The notes below the pieces were generated by a model. That model ran no database searches. It had not been told where the DNA came from and saw only the letters and a program-made list of their open reading frames with translations. Below, piece by piece: positions 1-8,331 of a stretch of DNA of 56,461 nucleotides. The stretch spans positions 1 through 56,461 of the forward strand of contig NZ_JAAVGY010000058.1 of the NCBI RefSeq assembly GCF_014799995.1, written 5' to 3'. Made by a program: the position numbers and the translations under genes. Source of the DNA: Helicobacter sp. (GTDB lineage Bacteria; Campylobacterota; Campylobacteria; Campylobacterales; Helicobacteraceae). Numbering within the stretch: the first letter of the stretch is position 1; every line of letters starts with the position of its first letter.

Positions 1-34
1 CTAAATCTATTTAGCACTATAAAGCCTGACATAT

Positions 35-205
35 AGTATTTGTCAAGGCGAAGACTAAAATTTATCATAAAAGATTTTGTTATAATAACAGCATAAGGAT
101 TGATAATCGCAGAAAAAGCGGGGTGTAATGCTAACTTGGAATAAATCACTACAACCACACAAAGATGAAATCTTGTATGAGTTTAAGTATAGTTTTCCTA
201 AGGGA
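35..205 (+). repeat. Direct repeat, promoter plus 5' end of paralog array, copy A
   Basis: This stretch recurs almost exactly at 981-1153. It includes a TATAAT -10 box at 81-86, the untranslated leader, the start codon at 128 and about 25 codons. The coding part, without the promoter, appears a third time at about 1762-1832. The repeat shows that the first two paralogs arose by tandem duplication of a unit carrying its own promoter. The two copies differ by a 2-base insertion just before the start codon and a few substitutions. Confidence 0.85.
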
Positions 206-820
206 AAATTTAATCGTTTTGAGCGGATAGTAGATAGAATAGCAACAATAATAGTTTTATTTGTCTCACTTGGATTGATTGTAGATTTTTATAATTATAG
301 TGCAATCTATGATACGATGATTCTAATCTTTAGTTATCCTACATATTTGAGCTTAGAAAATTGGCTTGTTTTGGGGTTATATAGTATTCTTATTCCTCTG
401 CCTTTTGCGTTGGTTTTATGGAGTTTAAACTCACTCTTGTTTCGTCAAAGAAATGCGATTTTTCTTACTAATGAGGGAATGTATATACGCTCTAGTGGTT
501 TTTTAAAGCTATGGTATCAGCATAGATTCTATAAATATGGGGAATTTGGGTTTTATGTGCAGAAGATAGGTGGTGCTATCTATACGAGCAATTGGACGAT
601 AAGAATAAATGATATAAATACACAATATCGCCACTACTTTCATAATCTTTCAAACAAAGAATCTAAAGTTTATGTGATAGTTGATAATGATGAGCAAGAT
701 ATGAAAAAGCTCCTTGAAATCCTAAGAGAAAAAACACAAGAAGCCTTAGAAAGACAAGGCAAGGCAAATCAATATGATTTGCGTGAGAAAATTAAACATT
801 TACATATAAAGGAGTGGTAA
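128..820 (+). CDS. Paralogous membrane protein, copy 1 of a tandem array
   Basis: Encodes 230 residues of a family I do not recognise. The N-terminus (WNKSLQPHKDEI...YEFKYSFPKG) is nearly identical in all three copies of the array. Two hydrophobic segments follow, at about residues 38-56 and 78-103. A soluble region after residue 108 begins IFLTNEGMYIRSSG and looks beta-rich; a PH-like fold is possible but unproven. The conserved tail reads LREKTQEALERQGKA. The ends are conserved while the middle diverges, which suggests selection for variation or recombination between copies. The stop codon overlaps the next start (TAATG), so translation is probably coupled to the truncated gene at 820. An immunity-like role for the downstream protein is a hypothesis only. 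Confidence 0.8.
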   Translation: MLTWNKSLQPHKDEILYEFKYSFPKGKFNRFERIVDRIATIIVLFVSLGLIVDFYNYSAIYDTMILIFSYPTYLSLENWLVLGLYSILIPLPFALVLWSLNSLLFRQRNAIFLTNEGMYIRSSGFLKLWYQHRFYKYGEFGFYVQKIGGAIYTSNWTIRINDINTQYRHYFHNLSNKESKVYVIVDNDEQDMKKLLEILREKTQEALERQGKANQYDLREKIKHLHIKEW

Positions 821-960
821 TGGGATTAGATTGGAGCAATTTTCCCTATATGAATGATTCAGATTATTTCCAAAGAGAAAAGATAAAACAAGAGGAGGAG
901 CAAAGAAAGTTTCTCTATCGTAATGAAAAAATAGTATTTTTAAGATTAAAATACATTTGA
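820..960 (+). pseudogene. Truncated 5' fragment of the 311-residue protein gene
   Basis: The first 40 or so codons match the start of the intact gene at 2446 almost base for base (DWSNFPYMNDSDYFQREK). Identity stops abruptly near base 940. The frame then runs six foreign codons to a TGA at 958-960, giving a 46-residue peptide. The junction is followed directly by the second copy of the promoter repeat. It is therefore the scar of a tandem duplication, not an independent gene. It keeps the AAAGGAG ribosome-binding site and the TAATG overlap with the gene before it, so a short peptide could still be made. Confidence 0.85.
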
Positions 961-980
961 AATTATAAAACCTGATACCT

Positions 981-1153
981 AGTATTTGTCAAGGCGAAGA
1001 CTAAAATTTATCATAAAAGATTTTGTTATAATAACAGCATAAGGATTGATAATCGCAGAGAAAGCAAGGGGTGTAATGCTAACTTGGAATAAATCACAAC
1101 AACCACACAAAGATGAAATCATTTATGAGTTTAAGTATAGTTTTCCTAAGGGG
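981..1153 (+). repeat. Direct repeat, promoter plus 5' end of paralog array, copy B
   Basis: Second copy of the 35-205 unit, with a TATAAT box at 1027-1032 and start codon at 1076. It lies immediately after the truncated fragment ending at 960, which places the duplication breakpoint between about 940 and 980. Confidence 0.85.
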
Positions 1154-1751
1154 TGGTTTTATCGCGTAGAGAGATTAATGATAAAATTAGTTTTTTGGGT
1201 CGGTTCTTTGTTTACTCTTTTGATGTTGCAATACCAAATAGAATCTACACTCAACTTTATAACCTCTAATTTAATAATGCTACAAAATATTGAGATATTA
1301 GACTATATTATTCTTGCTTGCTTGTGTTTTATTATTTATATCATTCCTTGTCTTTTACTCTTTCTTTTTATTTGTGCTTGTATTAATATCCTTTTCTTAT
1401 GTCCTTATCATTCTATCACCTTAACACACAAAGGTGTATATATCAAATATGCTCCTCTTTTTTCCATATTATCAATACAAATTTTATGCTTATGGGAATT
1501 TTTCATTTCATAGTTATTTTGGTGGAAAGATTTTTTGGGCAGTAAGAGTTTGTGATGATATAAGCAAAAATTATAAATTCTTTGATTTTAAGCACTCACA
1601 TACAATACCCTTTTTAGAATATGTGGGAATGCAGTATGAACAAGAAATCATTAGAATCTTGCGCGAAAAGACGCAAGAAGCCCTAAAGAAACAAGGCAAA
1701 GCAGAAATATATAATATAAATGATAGAATTAAAAATATCCAAAAGGGGTAA
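1076..1751 (+). pseudogene. Paralogous membrane protein, copy 2, frameshifted
   Basis: This gene should start at ATG 1076, the equivalent of base 128 in copy 1. The first frame has the shared N-terminus, two hydrophobic stretches and THKGVYIKYAPLF, then runs out of frame to a stop at 1513. The rest of the family sequence (YQYKFYAYGNFSF ... ILREKTQEALKKQGKA) continues one frame over and ends at 1751. The break falls at a run of six T at about 1459-1464; five T would restore one frame of about 224 residues. The gene is thus either a pseudogene or reversibly off by slippage, although six T is short for efficient switching. No copy of the 311-residue gene follows it; copy 3 starts 2 bases after its stop. 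Confidence 0.8.
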
Positions 1752-1753
1752 AA

Positions 1754-2446
1754 ATGAATGGTAATTGGAATAAATCACTACAACCACACAAAGATGAAAT
1801 CATTTATGAGTTTAAGTATAGTTTTCCAAAGGGGTGGGGAGATAGGGTAGAGCGAATCATAGACAGGATTAATTGGCTTATTGTTTTATTGGCATCTTTA
1901 TTGTTTTTGTGTGCTTTTTATGAGGGCATTTTTTACCCAACGATAAAGCCTATTTTTGCATCACATTTCAATATGCAAACATTGCTTGGAATATTTGTAT
2001 TATTGCTTGTATTTTTTATCTTGCAACTCCCTCTAATCACTATGATAGTCTTTAGTCTGCACACTTTTATTTTACAACCCCACAATACTTTTGTCCTTAC
2101 TTCTGATGGTATTTACATCAATGCTACACGTGGGATTTTATTATGGAAAACAAAACAATTCTATCCGTATGGGACATTTTCGTTGATGACGCAGAATATT
2201 TGGGGGCTTGGTTTCTCTCAATCCTCTTTGGCGATAAAAATTTGTGATGATATAGATAAAGAGTATAGATTATTTGATTTTAAACACTCAAAGTTTTTTA
2301 CTTTTGCAATCAATGGCGAAAATGATATTAAAGAATTCTTACAAATCCTAAGAGAAAAAACACAAGAAGCCTTACAAAGACAAGGCAGAGCAGAAAAATA
2401 TAACCTTAAAGAAAAAATTAAAGATATAGATATAAAGGAGTGGTAA
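1754..2446 (+). CDS. Paralogous membrane protein, copy 3 of a tandem array
   Basis: Encodes 230 residues of the same unrecognised family as the gene at 128. It has the conserved N-terminus (WNKSLQPHKDEIIYEFKYSF), hydrophobic segments near residues 36-55 and 75-105, a diverged middle, and the tail LREKTQEALQRQGRAEKY. ATG 1754 is preceded by an AAAAGGGG ribosome-binding site inside the end of copy 2, so it is probably co-transcribed with it. Its TAA overlaps the ATG of the 311-residue gene (TAATG), coupling the two products. This pairing is the same as that seen between copy 1 and the truncated fragment, so the two families are inherited together as a cassette. Confidence 0.85.
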   Translation: MNGNWNKSLQPHKDEIIYEFKYSFPKGWGDRVERIIDRINWLIVLLASLLFLCAFYEGIFYPTIKPIFASHFNMQTLLGIFVLLLVFFILQLPLITMIVFSLHTFILQPHNTFVLTSDGIYINATRGILLWKTKQFYPYGTFSLMTQNIWGLGFSQSSLAIKICDDIDKEYRLFDFKHSKFFTFAINGENDIKEFLQILREKTQEALQRQGRAEKYNLKEKIKDIDIKEW

Positions 2447-3381
2447 TGGAATTAGATTGGAGCAATTTTCCCTATATGAATGATTCAGATTATTTCCAAA
2501 GAGAAAAGATAAAACAAGAGGAGGAGCAAAGAAAGTTTCTCTATCGTAATGAAAAAATAGTATTTTATCAAATCGGGGATACTTTAGAAATTATGGTGCA
2601 AGGTGTTAAGTTTCAAGGCAATGGTTCGGATATTGGTATGGGAGTAATTGGGAGTATATTTGCCGCAATCAGTGAGGGGATTAAACAGGTTGGCAATCAA
2701 TTTAAGGATACCAAAGGAAAAATACCTAAATCTTTTGGATTTGCTAAATGGACATTTATCCTAGAGGGATATTCTCTTGTGTTTGTGTATAATCAAGGCA
2801 CAAAAGAATGGTATAGAGGGTTGGCAAGTGTTGGGTATGAAGTGATTATTTTTGGCATTACTGCTTCTATCATAGGCTTAATAAGTGCTTCTTGGTGGCT
2901 TGCCCTCATCATTGCAGCATTCATTGCCTTTATAGCTGCTCTTTTTGCAACCTCAAAATGGGGTAAAAGCGCATTAGAATTGATTTCAGAGAAAATACAG
3001 AATCTTACAGAAACCATTAAAGCCAACCTAGAAAAGGCAAAAGCATTTTTTGAGGCAAACGAGCAAGACTACTACAAGCCCTTTAGAAATAAAGATTTTA
3101 TGAAAAATCTCTGTGAGGATTTGACTTGTAAGGATTTCAGTGAGCAGAGTTTGCGCGATTTACTCGTATATAGTAGCTATAAGAGAGATAATAATGAGTG
3201 GCAAACCTTTGTCTATTATCATACTCGCTTAAGTCTGCAAGATATATTTGATAGAGAAAATGGCACATTCAAAGCAAGCTATAAAGCAATGCGTGATACT
3301 GCTTTTGAAAGAGGAGTTGAATCTCAAAAAGAAGCACGACTTACCTACAATGCAAGTAAGCCAAAAATAACTTCTGTGTAG
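2446..3381 (+). CDS. 311-residue protein with hydrophobic hairpin; unknown, toxin-like architecture
   Basis: I do not recognise the family. A GTG lies 6 bases upstream in frame, but ATG 2446 has AAAGGAG at 2434-2440 with 5-base spacing and is preferred. The N-terminal 45 residues are charged. A beta-rich part follows, with a glycine-rich patch (VKFQGNGSDIGMGVIGSIF). A roughly 42-residue hydrophobic hairpin lies near 131-171, with only SASWW between its arms. The C-terminal 140 residues are helical and hydrophilic, including LISEKIQNLTETIKANLEKA. There is no signal peptide. A hydrophobic hairpin beside multi-copy membrane-protein genes recalls pore-forming effectors and immunity proteins, but no diagnostic motif is visible and the gene order (putative partner first) is not the usual one. 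Confidence 0.75.
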   Translation: MELDWSNFPYMNDSDYFQREKIKQEEEQRKFLYRNEKIVFYQIGDTLEIMVQGVKFQGNGSDIGMGVIGSIFAAISEGIKQVGNQFKDTKGKIPKSFGFAKWTFILEGYSLVFVYNQGTKEWYRGLASVGYEVIIFGITASIIGLISASWWLALIIAAFIAFIAALFATSKWGKSALELISEKIQNLTETIKANLEKAKAFFEANEQDYYKPFRNKDFMKNLCEDLTCKDFSEQSLRDLLVYSSYKRDNNEWQTFVYYHTRLSLQDIFDRENGTFKASYKAMRDTAFERGVESQKEARLTYNASKPKITSV

Positions 3382-3448
3382 CAAAGATTTTATCTTGCTT
3401 AGAATCTCCTCTCCTCAAAAACTTTTTATTTCTTTTTGTCCTTATCTT

Positions 3449-4328
3449 TCATTTTGCCTCCTTGCTTTTTATGAGAATCTGCCCTCTAAGCATTAAAAAT
3501 ATAATGCTTAAAATCACCAAGCACACTGCCGCCAAAACTGCAAAACGTGAGCCGTTGAGTGAGATAAACAGCCCACAAAGCGAAGTGCCAAGCGTAAGAC
3601 CGATATTTCCAGCACTGATAAAAAGCCCATTTGCGAGTTCCTTTGCCTCTGGGATAGGTGAGGTTACAACAAATTGCGCCATATTATTACCAACCCCCGC
3701 AAAGATTCCAAGAATGATGAGAATCACACTCGCACCCCACGCATTGCCTCCACCAAAAAAGAGTGCGACATATAACACAATGAGGCTCAAAGGCACGATT
3801 CTTAAAGTCGCATTGGGCGCACTCACAAGACTTTTACCCGCAATGAAATTGCCGATGACATTGCTTAGCCCATAGATAAGCAAAAGCGCGCTAATGAGAT
3901 TAAAAGAAACCTGTGTGAAATTGAGCAAAAACTCACTCATATAGCTATAAAAGCCAAACATTGCGCCATTTAGGAGCATTACAACAATGACAGAAACCCA
4001 CACTATGGGCTTTGCCAACACCTTAAATTGCCCTTTTTGCGTGGCTTTTTGCTCCTGCTTTTGACTTGGAATAAACGCAAGTGTAGCAAGGAGGCTTAAG
4101 GCATTTAGCGCACCAAAAAGATAAAAGACATTTCAAGGCTCGTATTGCTTGCGATAAAGCTAGTAAGCGGCACACCAAGCGTCATACCCGCAGAAACAGC
4201 GATAAAAATCTTTGCGATTGCCTTTGGGGATTCGTTGTGTGGGACAGAATCCGCTGCCATACTAAAGGCAAAGGCGCAAAAGATAGGGTGAAAAAACGCT
4301 GGAATTGCACGCAAGATAAGCAACACAA
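3449..4328 (-). pseudogene. MFS transporter, 5'-truncated and frameshifted
   Basis: The remaining part encodes about 290 residues of a 12-helix major facilitator protein of the sugar/drug efflux type. The readable part begins LRAIPAFFHPIFCAFAFSM and continues through GMTLGVPLTSFIASN. A one-base frameshift near 4130 then moves the frame to YLFGALNALSLLATLAF and on to the C-terminus at 3449. About the first 95-100 residues are missing. In their place, near 4328, sits the 5' half of an unrelated AGCS transporter gene in a different frame. The gene has therefore lost its start, its reading frame and its first three or so helices, and is dead. Confidence 0.8.
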
Positions 4329-4994
4329 TAAAATTTGTGCAATCGGCACAAGGATAGAAGAAATCCGCGCGGAAGCTTTGTTGCTTCCAAAGAAAAATAT
4401 CGCACATAAAAGAGCTAACAATATCCCTACATAAATGGTGATTTGTCCATTATGATAAGCCTCACTCCCAACAAAAATTTCAAAGCTAGAAGTCAAAGTA
4501 TAAGCTTGCAATCCATTAAATCCATAGGTAAAGCACAAAATCAGCGAAATCGCAAACACGATTCCAAATGCCCTAGAACCCAAAGCACTTTGTATATAAT
4601 ATGCAGGACCACCTTTATAGCCATTCTCTCCATCTTTTTGCTTATACACTTGCGCCAATGTGCTTTCAATAAACGCACTTGCCCCACCTAAAATAGCAGT
4701 TATCCACATCCAAAATAACGCGCCAGCTCCACCACTGCTAATCGCCACAGCAACCCCAACGATATTCCCAATGCCCACACGCGAAGCCGTAGAAATCATC
4801 AATGCACCAAAAGGAGAAATATGCTCCTTATGGCTTTTCTCTAGTAAAACAGAAAGGGCGGAGGGCAAAAAGCGAAGTTGTATGAAATTCGTGCGAATCG
4901 TGAAATAAAAACCACAAAACAATAACACGAAAACGAGAAAATAAGTATAAAGAAATGTGCTCGACACATTAACCAAGTTTGTTAATATTTCCAT
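4328..4994 (-). pseudogene. Sodium:alanine symporter (AGCS family), 3'-truncated
   Basis: Starts at ATG 4994 with an AAGGGGA ribosome-binding site. It encodes roughly the first 222 residues of a sodium/alanine (glycine) symporter, recognisable from ISTASRVGIGNIVGVAVAI, GALFWMWITAILGGASAFIE, STLAQVYK and GGPAYYIQ. Family members are about 450 residues. Homology stops at SSILVPIAQIL near 4330, and the frame continues about 48 codons through MFS DNA read out of frame, ending at 4182. The second half of the transporter, including several helices, is absent. A deletion joining this gene to the MFS gene explains both remnants. Confidence 0.82.
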
Positions 4995-5140
4995 AAATTC
5001 CCCTTTGTTAGTCCAACTTTTTGCCTTTGTTTAAATTTTCGCAAAACTTAAAGGAGCGGATTTTAGCCATTCTCTCTTGAAATCTACTTTAATCATTAGA
5101 ATATCTACCGAGTTGGGATACATTATAAAAGAGCGATTCT

Positions 5141-5171
5141 AGCCCTTGACAAACACCGAGTGTAAGGGGCT
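5141..5171 (+). promoter_or_regulatory. Inverted-repeat operator candidate over the -35 region
   Basis: AGCCCTTGACA (5141-5151) and TGTAAGGGGCT (5161-5171) form an inverted repeat with 9 of 11 matches and a 9-base spacer. The left arm contains the -35 hexamer and the right arm ends at the first base of the -10 hexamer. This position is typical of a repressor operator, but the regulator is not identifiable here. Confidence 0.45.
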
Positions 5172-5176
5172 ATAAT
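5146..5176 (+). promoter_or_regulatory. Promoter for the DMT-type membrane protein
   Basis: TTGACA at 5146-5151 and TATAAT at 5171-5176 are separated by 19 bases, slightly long for a primary sigma promoter. Transcription would start about 20-25 bases before the start codon at 5207. Confidence 0.65.
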
Positions 5177-5206
5177 ATCAAGATTATTTTATAACAAGGA
5201 AAGTAA

Positions 5207-5671
5207 ATGATAATTTATTATGGCATAGCCTTAATGATGGGGATTACTATCGCTATGCAAGCACCCATTAACGCCGCGCTTGGACGCTCTTTGCAAACGA
5301 CTCCTTTAGTGGCGACTTTAATTTCTTTCATTGTAGGCTCACTTTGTCTTTTGTTACTTGTTTGTTTAAGTGGCGATTTTTCTATTGATACCATAAAGTC
5401 TTTGCCTAAACAAAGTTTGTGGAAATTCTTAGGCGGAATCTTGGGCGCATTTTGCCTTTTTGGTATGGTTTGGCTTGTGCCAAAAATTGGACTTGTTCAT
5501 CTATTCTTATTTATGTTAGTTGGACAACTCATAATGGGAATGCTATTAGACCACTTTGGTGCTTTTGAATTAAATATAAAACCCATTTCTTGGTATAAGA
5601 TTCTAGGGCTTAGCATTATATTCGGTGGGCTTTTAGTATTTTTTGCCAAAGAGATTAAAGAGGGATTCTAA
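5207..5671 (+). CDS. DMT-superfamily membrane protein, YdcZ/DUF606 family
   Basis: Encodes 154 residues with about five hydrophobic helices and almost no loops. The N-terminus (MQAPINAALGRSL) and the closing LGLSIIFGGLLVFF fit the YdcZ/DUF606 family of small drug/metabolite-type transporters, which are about 150 residues long and often work as dimers or pairs. The substrate is unknown. ATG 5207 follows an AAGGA ribosome-binding site. The gene stands alone behind its own promoter and a palindromic operator candidate, which suggests regulated expression. Confidence 0.8.
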   Translation: MIIYYGIALMMGITIAMQAPINAALGRSLQTTPLVATLISFIVGSLCLLLLVCLSGDFSIDTIKSLPKQSLWKFLGGILGAFCLFGMVWLVPKIGLVHLFLFMLVGQLIMGMLLDHFGAFELNIKPISWYKILGLSIIFGGLLVFFAKEIKEGF

Positions 5672-5760
5672 ACATTTGCTTGAAATTAAAATATTTTGTG
5701 CAATAGAATCATTCTTGGAGTTGTGCTTTGACGCCTAATTCTGTAACAAATAATTAATTT

Positions 5761-6646
5761 TTAAGCATATCCCACAAGCCATCTCCAATACCACAGATAA
5801 AACCACCATCGGTTTGGTTTCGGTTTCGGGTAAGAAACTCTCCGCTGCTCACTCAAAAATTCCCAAGTAAAATTATGCAGAAAAAGTCGTGAATAGCCAT
5901 ATTCTGCGCCATAATCATACACTTCTTGTTTCTTGCGTTCGTGCAAGGAGTAATTTGGAGATTCCCTTGTCCTTATTAAATTATGATAAGAGCTAGAATC
6001 CATTGTATTAGTTGATTCAATCCATTCCTTAGAACGAAATTTTTTGGGTAGATATTTTAATTTTGAACCGCTCCATTTATGTAGTTTTTTGAAACTATCA
6101 TCTTCTCTGCCATAATGCCCAGCAAACTCTTCATCATACCCAAAAAACCGCATAAATCTAGCACGACTCATAAAAAACATATTGACATGCCCTCGGATAC
6201 ATTCTCCTTTTTCATTCTCACGATAAATCTTATATACATTGCGTCCGCAAGGCTTATGGCGCACCAAATGCCACAAAGTATTTTCAAAGAGATAAAAGTC
6301 CAAATCTGACAATACAATTTTATCGCTTACTGCGTAAGTTACTCCTAGATTCCTAGCCCCTGCTTGATTCCACGGAATATCTTCTTTGATTTTTATCCAA
6401 CGCAAATTGAGATTAAAATGTGGAATCTCATAATGTAGTGGAGAACCATCATCTACTACTACAAACATTATCAAGTCTAAAAGTTCTGGGGAATAAGATT
6501 CGTAAAGCCTCAAAAGAGAAATCACAGAATCAATGTTTTTTTGATTACAATAAAAATGCGTAATGTAGGTTAGTTGAATCTGTGCATAGCCTTTAGCAAA
6601 TAATTGGGGGGGGGGGGGCACTAGGTAATAAATGCTCGCCTACCAT
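5761..6646 (-). CDS. Phase-variable glycosyltransferase (GT2/galactosyltransferase-like), OFF at C13
   Basis: Encodes a cytoplasmic glycosyltransferase: nucleotide-binding VVVDDGSP, a DLDF metal-site motif, and acceptor-side GYDEEFAGHYGREDDSF as in GT2/GT7-type enzymes. The likely start is ATG 6646, preceded by an AGGAG ribosome-binding site, reading MVGEHLLPSA into a run of 13 C on the coding strand (6606-6618). With 13 C this frame meets a stop soon after the tract; 12 C would give a 294-residue enzyme. As sequenced it is OFF. A GTG at 6621 is in frame with the enzyme but has no ribosome-binding site. It probably modifies LOS, capsule or flagellin glycans. The PseI-type synthase gene lies immediately upstream on the same strand. 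Confidence 0.85.
6606..6618 (+). repeat. Homopolymer G13/C13 phase-variation tract
   Basis: Thirteen G on the plus strand, 15 codons or fewer inside the glycosyltransferase gene read from the minus strand. Tract lengths divisible by three put the gene in frame; 13 does not. Confidence 0.95.
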
Positions 6647-6748
6647 TGTAACTCCTAGTTTAAATTATTAAAGTTAAAATAATACAAAATATTTTGATTT
6701 ATTTCAATGAATTTAAAGCCACCCAAAACAAACAACAAGAAACTTTAT

Positions 6749-7765
6749 TCATTCCTCCCAATCTCCAAACTCTAAAGCCTTGCCACGATACAAATCTTTG
6801 CTTGCACATTTACCCAAAATTGCGTTTAAATACTTTGGTGCGATTCCATATCCCGGACGAATAGAGCGGATAGAATCCCTTGAAATCCTTTCGCCCTTTT
6901 TAATGTCTTTAATGACATACAAAGAACGCATAAAGGCTCTGCCCTCTTTGGATTTTTCACTTAACTCATAAGTTGGAATCCCAAGCAGCTCTTCTACTTC
7001 TCGCACCGCTTTTGCCATCTGTGAAAACTCCTGCGGCTCAAGGCTAAAGGTACTATCCACACCCCCAAGTTTGCGCTCTAAGATAAAATGTTTTTCAATC
7101 ACCCTAGCACCAAGAGAAGCGGCGACAATAGGCGCAGTGATTCCTAATGTATGGTCTGATAGTCCAACTTCTACTCCGAAATCCTGTTTGAGCTTAGGAA
7201 TCAAACGCAAATTTCCGCTTTTGAGCGGTGCAGGATAAGAGCTCGTGCATTGCAAGAGTGTAACCTCCGAATTTCCCGCTTGCCTGCATACTTCTATGGC
7301 TTCTTGAATCTCTTCTTTTGTCGCGATTCCTTTAGACAAAATTATCGGCTTGCCCAAACGCGCTATATAGGCAATCAATTCTAAATCCACAATTTCAAAA
7401 GACGCAACTTTATAAATAGGATTCCCTAACTCCTCTAAAAAATCCACGCCCTTTTTGCTAAAAGGGCTAGAAAAGCACACAAGCCCGAGTTTGTGCGCAT
7501 AGTCAAATAGTTCCGTATGCCATTCCCACGGCGTCATTGCCTCTTGGTATAAATCATAAAATTTTTTCCCTTCCCACAAAGTTCCCTCTATACGAAAATC
7601 TTTCAAATCACAATCAATGGTTAAACAATCTGGCGTGTAAGTCTGTAATTTAATCGCATCTGCGCCAGAATCCTTTGCTGCCTTAATCGTCCGCAATGCC
7701 AAATCTTTATCTTGATTGTGATTCGCAGAGAGTTCAGCGACAAGAAATATTCTATCTTTTCTCAC
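6749..7765 (-). CDS. pseI: Pseudaminic acid synthase-type NeuB-family enzyme
   Basis: Encodes 338 residues of the NeuB family, which condenses phosphoenolpyruvate with a hexosamine to make nine-carbon sialic-like acids. Family signatures are AELSANHNQD, ADAIKLQTYTPDCLT, CFSSPFSKKGVDFLEE, QCTSSYPAP, GLSDHTLG, EKHFILERKLGGVDSTFS, and a C-terminal antifreeze/SAF-like domain (SLYVIKDIKKGERIS...RPGYGI). Length and the CLTIDCDLKDF region fit PseI better than NeuB or LegI. A GTG at 7771 falls inside the AAGGAGG ribosome-binding site, so the next in-frame GTG at 7765, with 5-base spacing, is taken as start. Pseudaminic acid normally decorates flagellin. No other pse genes are in the window. Confidence 0.85.
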   Translation of the reverse strand: MRKDRIFLVAELSANHNQDKDLALRTIKAAKDSGADAIKLQTYTPDCLTIDCDLKDFRIEGTLWEGKKFYDLYQEAMTPWEWHTELFDYAHKLGLVCFSSPFSKKGVDFLEELGNPIYKVASFEIVDLELIAYIARLGKPIILSKGIATKEEIQEAIEVCRQAGNSEVTLLQCTSSYPAPLKSGNLRLIPKLKQDFGVEVGLSDHTLGITAPIVAASLGARVIEKHFILERKLGGVDSTFSLEPQEFSQMAKAVREVEELLGIPTYELSEKSKEGRAFMRSLYVIKDIKKGERISRDSIRSIRPGYGIAPKYLNAILGKCASKDLYRGKALEFGDWEE

Positions 7766-7889
7766 CCACACCTCCTTAAAAGTCTTTCAAATTTTGCTTA
7801 AGATTATATCGGAAAATATTATAAGGCAACAATAAATAGAAATTTTAATGAGATTCTAGGAGGAAATCATAATCCCTATAAAGCCATTA

Positions 7890-8195
7890 TTATATAATTC
7901 TTCCTTGAGAATCTCTTATTGCTTTGGGATAATTGCGATAATGAATCTCTAATAAGCATCCAATTTCAAGCGTCCGACTCTTATTGTTTAAGATTCTTAA
8001 TATCCTCATTGCACAAACGTGATACTCTTCAAATTCTATACCTTCTAGCCCATTGTCTGATTCATAACAAGTCTCTACGACTGCCTCCACTATATCTCCA
8101 CTCTGAAGCGTCAAAAGATATTTTTCATAAATATTTGTAGAAATTGCTAAAAATAAATTTTCCATTATTTCCTTTTCTTTTTTGGAAAAAAACAT
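7890..8195 (-). CDS. Hypothetical protein
   Basis: Encodes 101 residues that I do not recognise. The sequence is soluble, mildly acidic and mixed alpha/beta, with LTLQSGDIVEAVVE followed by a glutamate-rich stretch and EIHYRNYPKAIRDSQ. No signal peptide or helix of membrane length is visible. Two starts are possible: ATG 8195 after AAGGAT, or ATG 8165 (MENLFLA) after AAAAGGA; the second would give 91 residues. It stands alone between the PseI gene and tRNA-Asn. Confidence 0.55.
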   Translation of the reverse strand: MFFSKKEKEIMENLFLAISTNIYEKYLLTLQSGDIVEAVVETCYESDNGLEGIEFEEYHVCAMRILRILNNKSRTLEIGCLLEIHYRNYPKAIRDSQGRII

Positions 8196-8331
8196 AAAAA
8201 TCCTTTTATTTTAAAACCCTTTAAAATAAAATAGTCTTTGCGAATCAGCCAAAATAACCACGAAAATCTTTTTTATATTGTCGTTAAGTTAAAAATGAAA
8301 TTTAGAATAAGGTATAAAGAGTAAAGAAAAG

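Noticed and set aside
958..960. TGA as a selenocysteine codon in the truncated fragment, given the selenium genes nearby
   Set aside because: The codons just before it are foreign to the gene and the stop follows a duplication breakpoint; no insertion element is visible.
4237..4908. Plus-strand open frames across the transporter remnants
   Set aside because: They are antisense to recognisable AGCS/MFS coding sequence and have no family resemblance.
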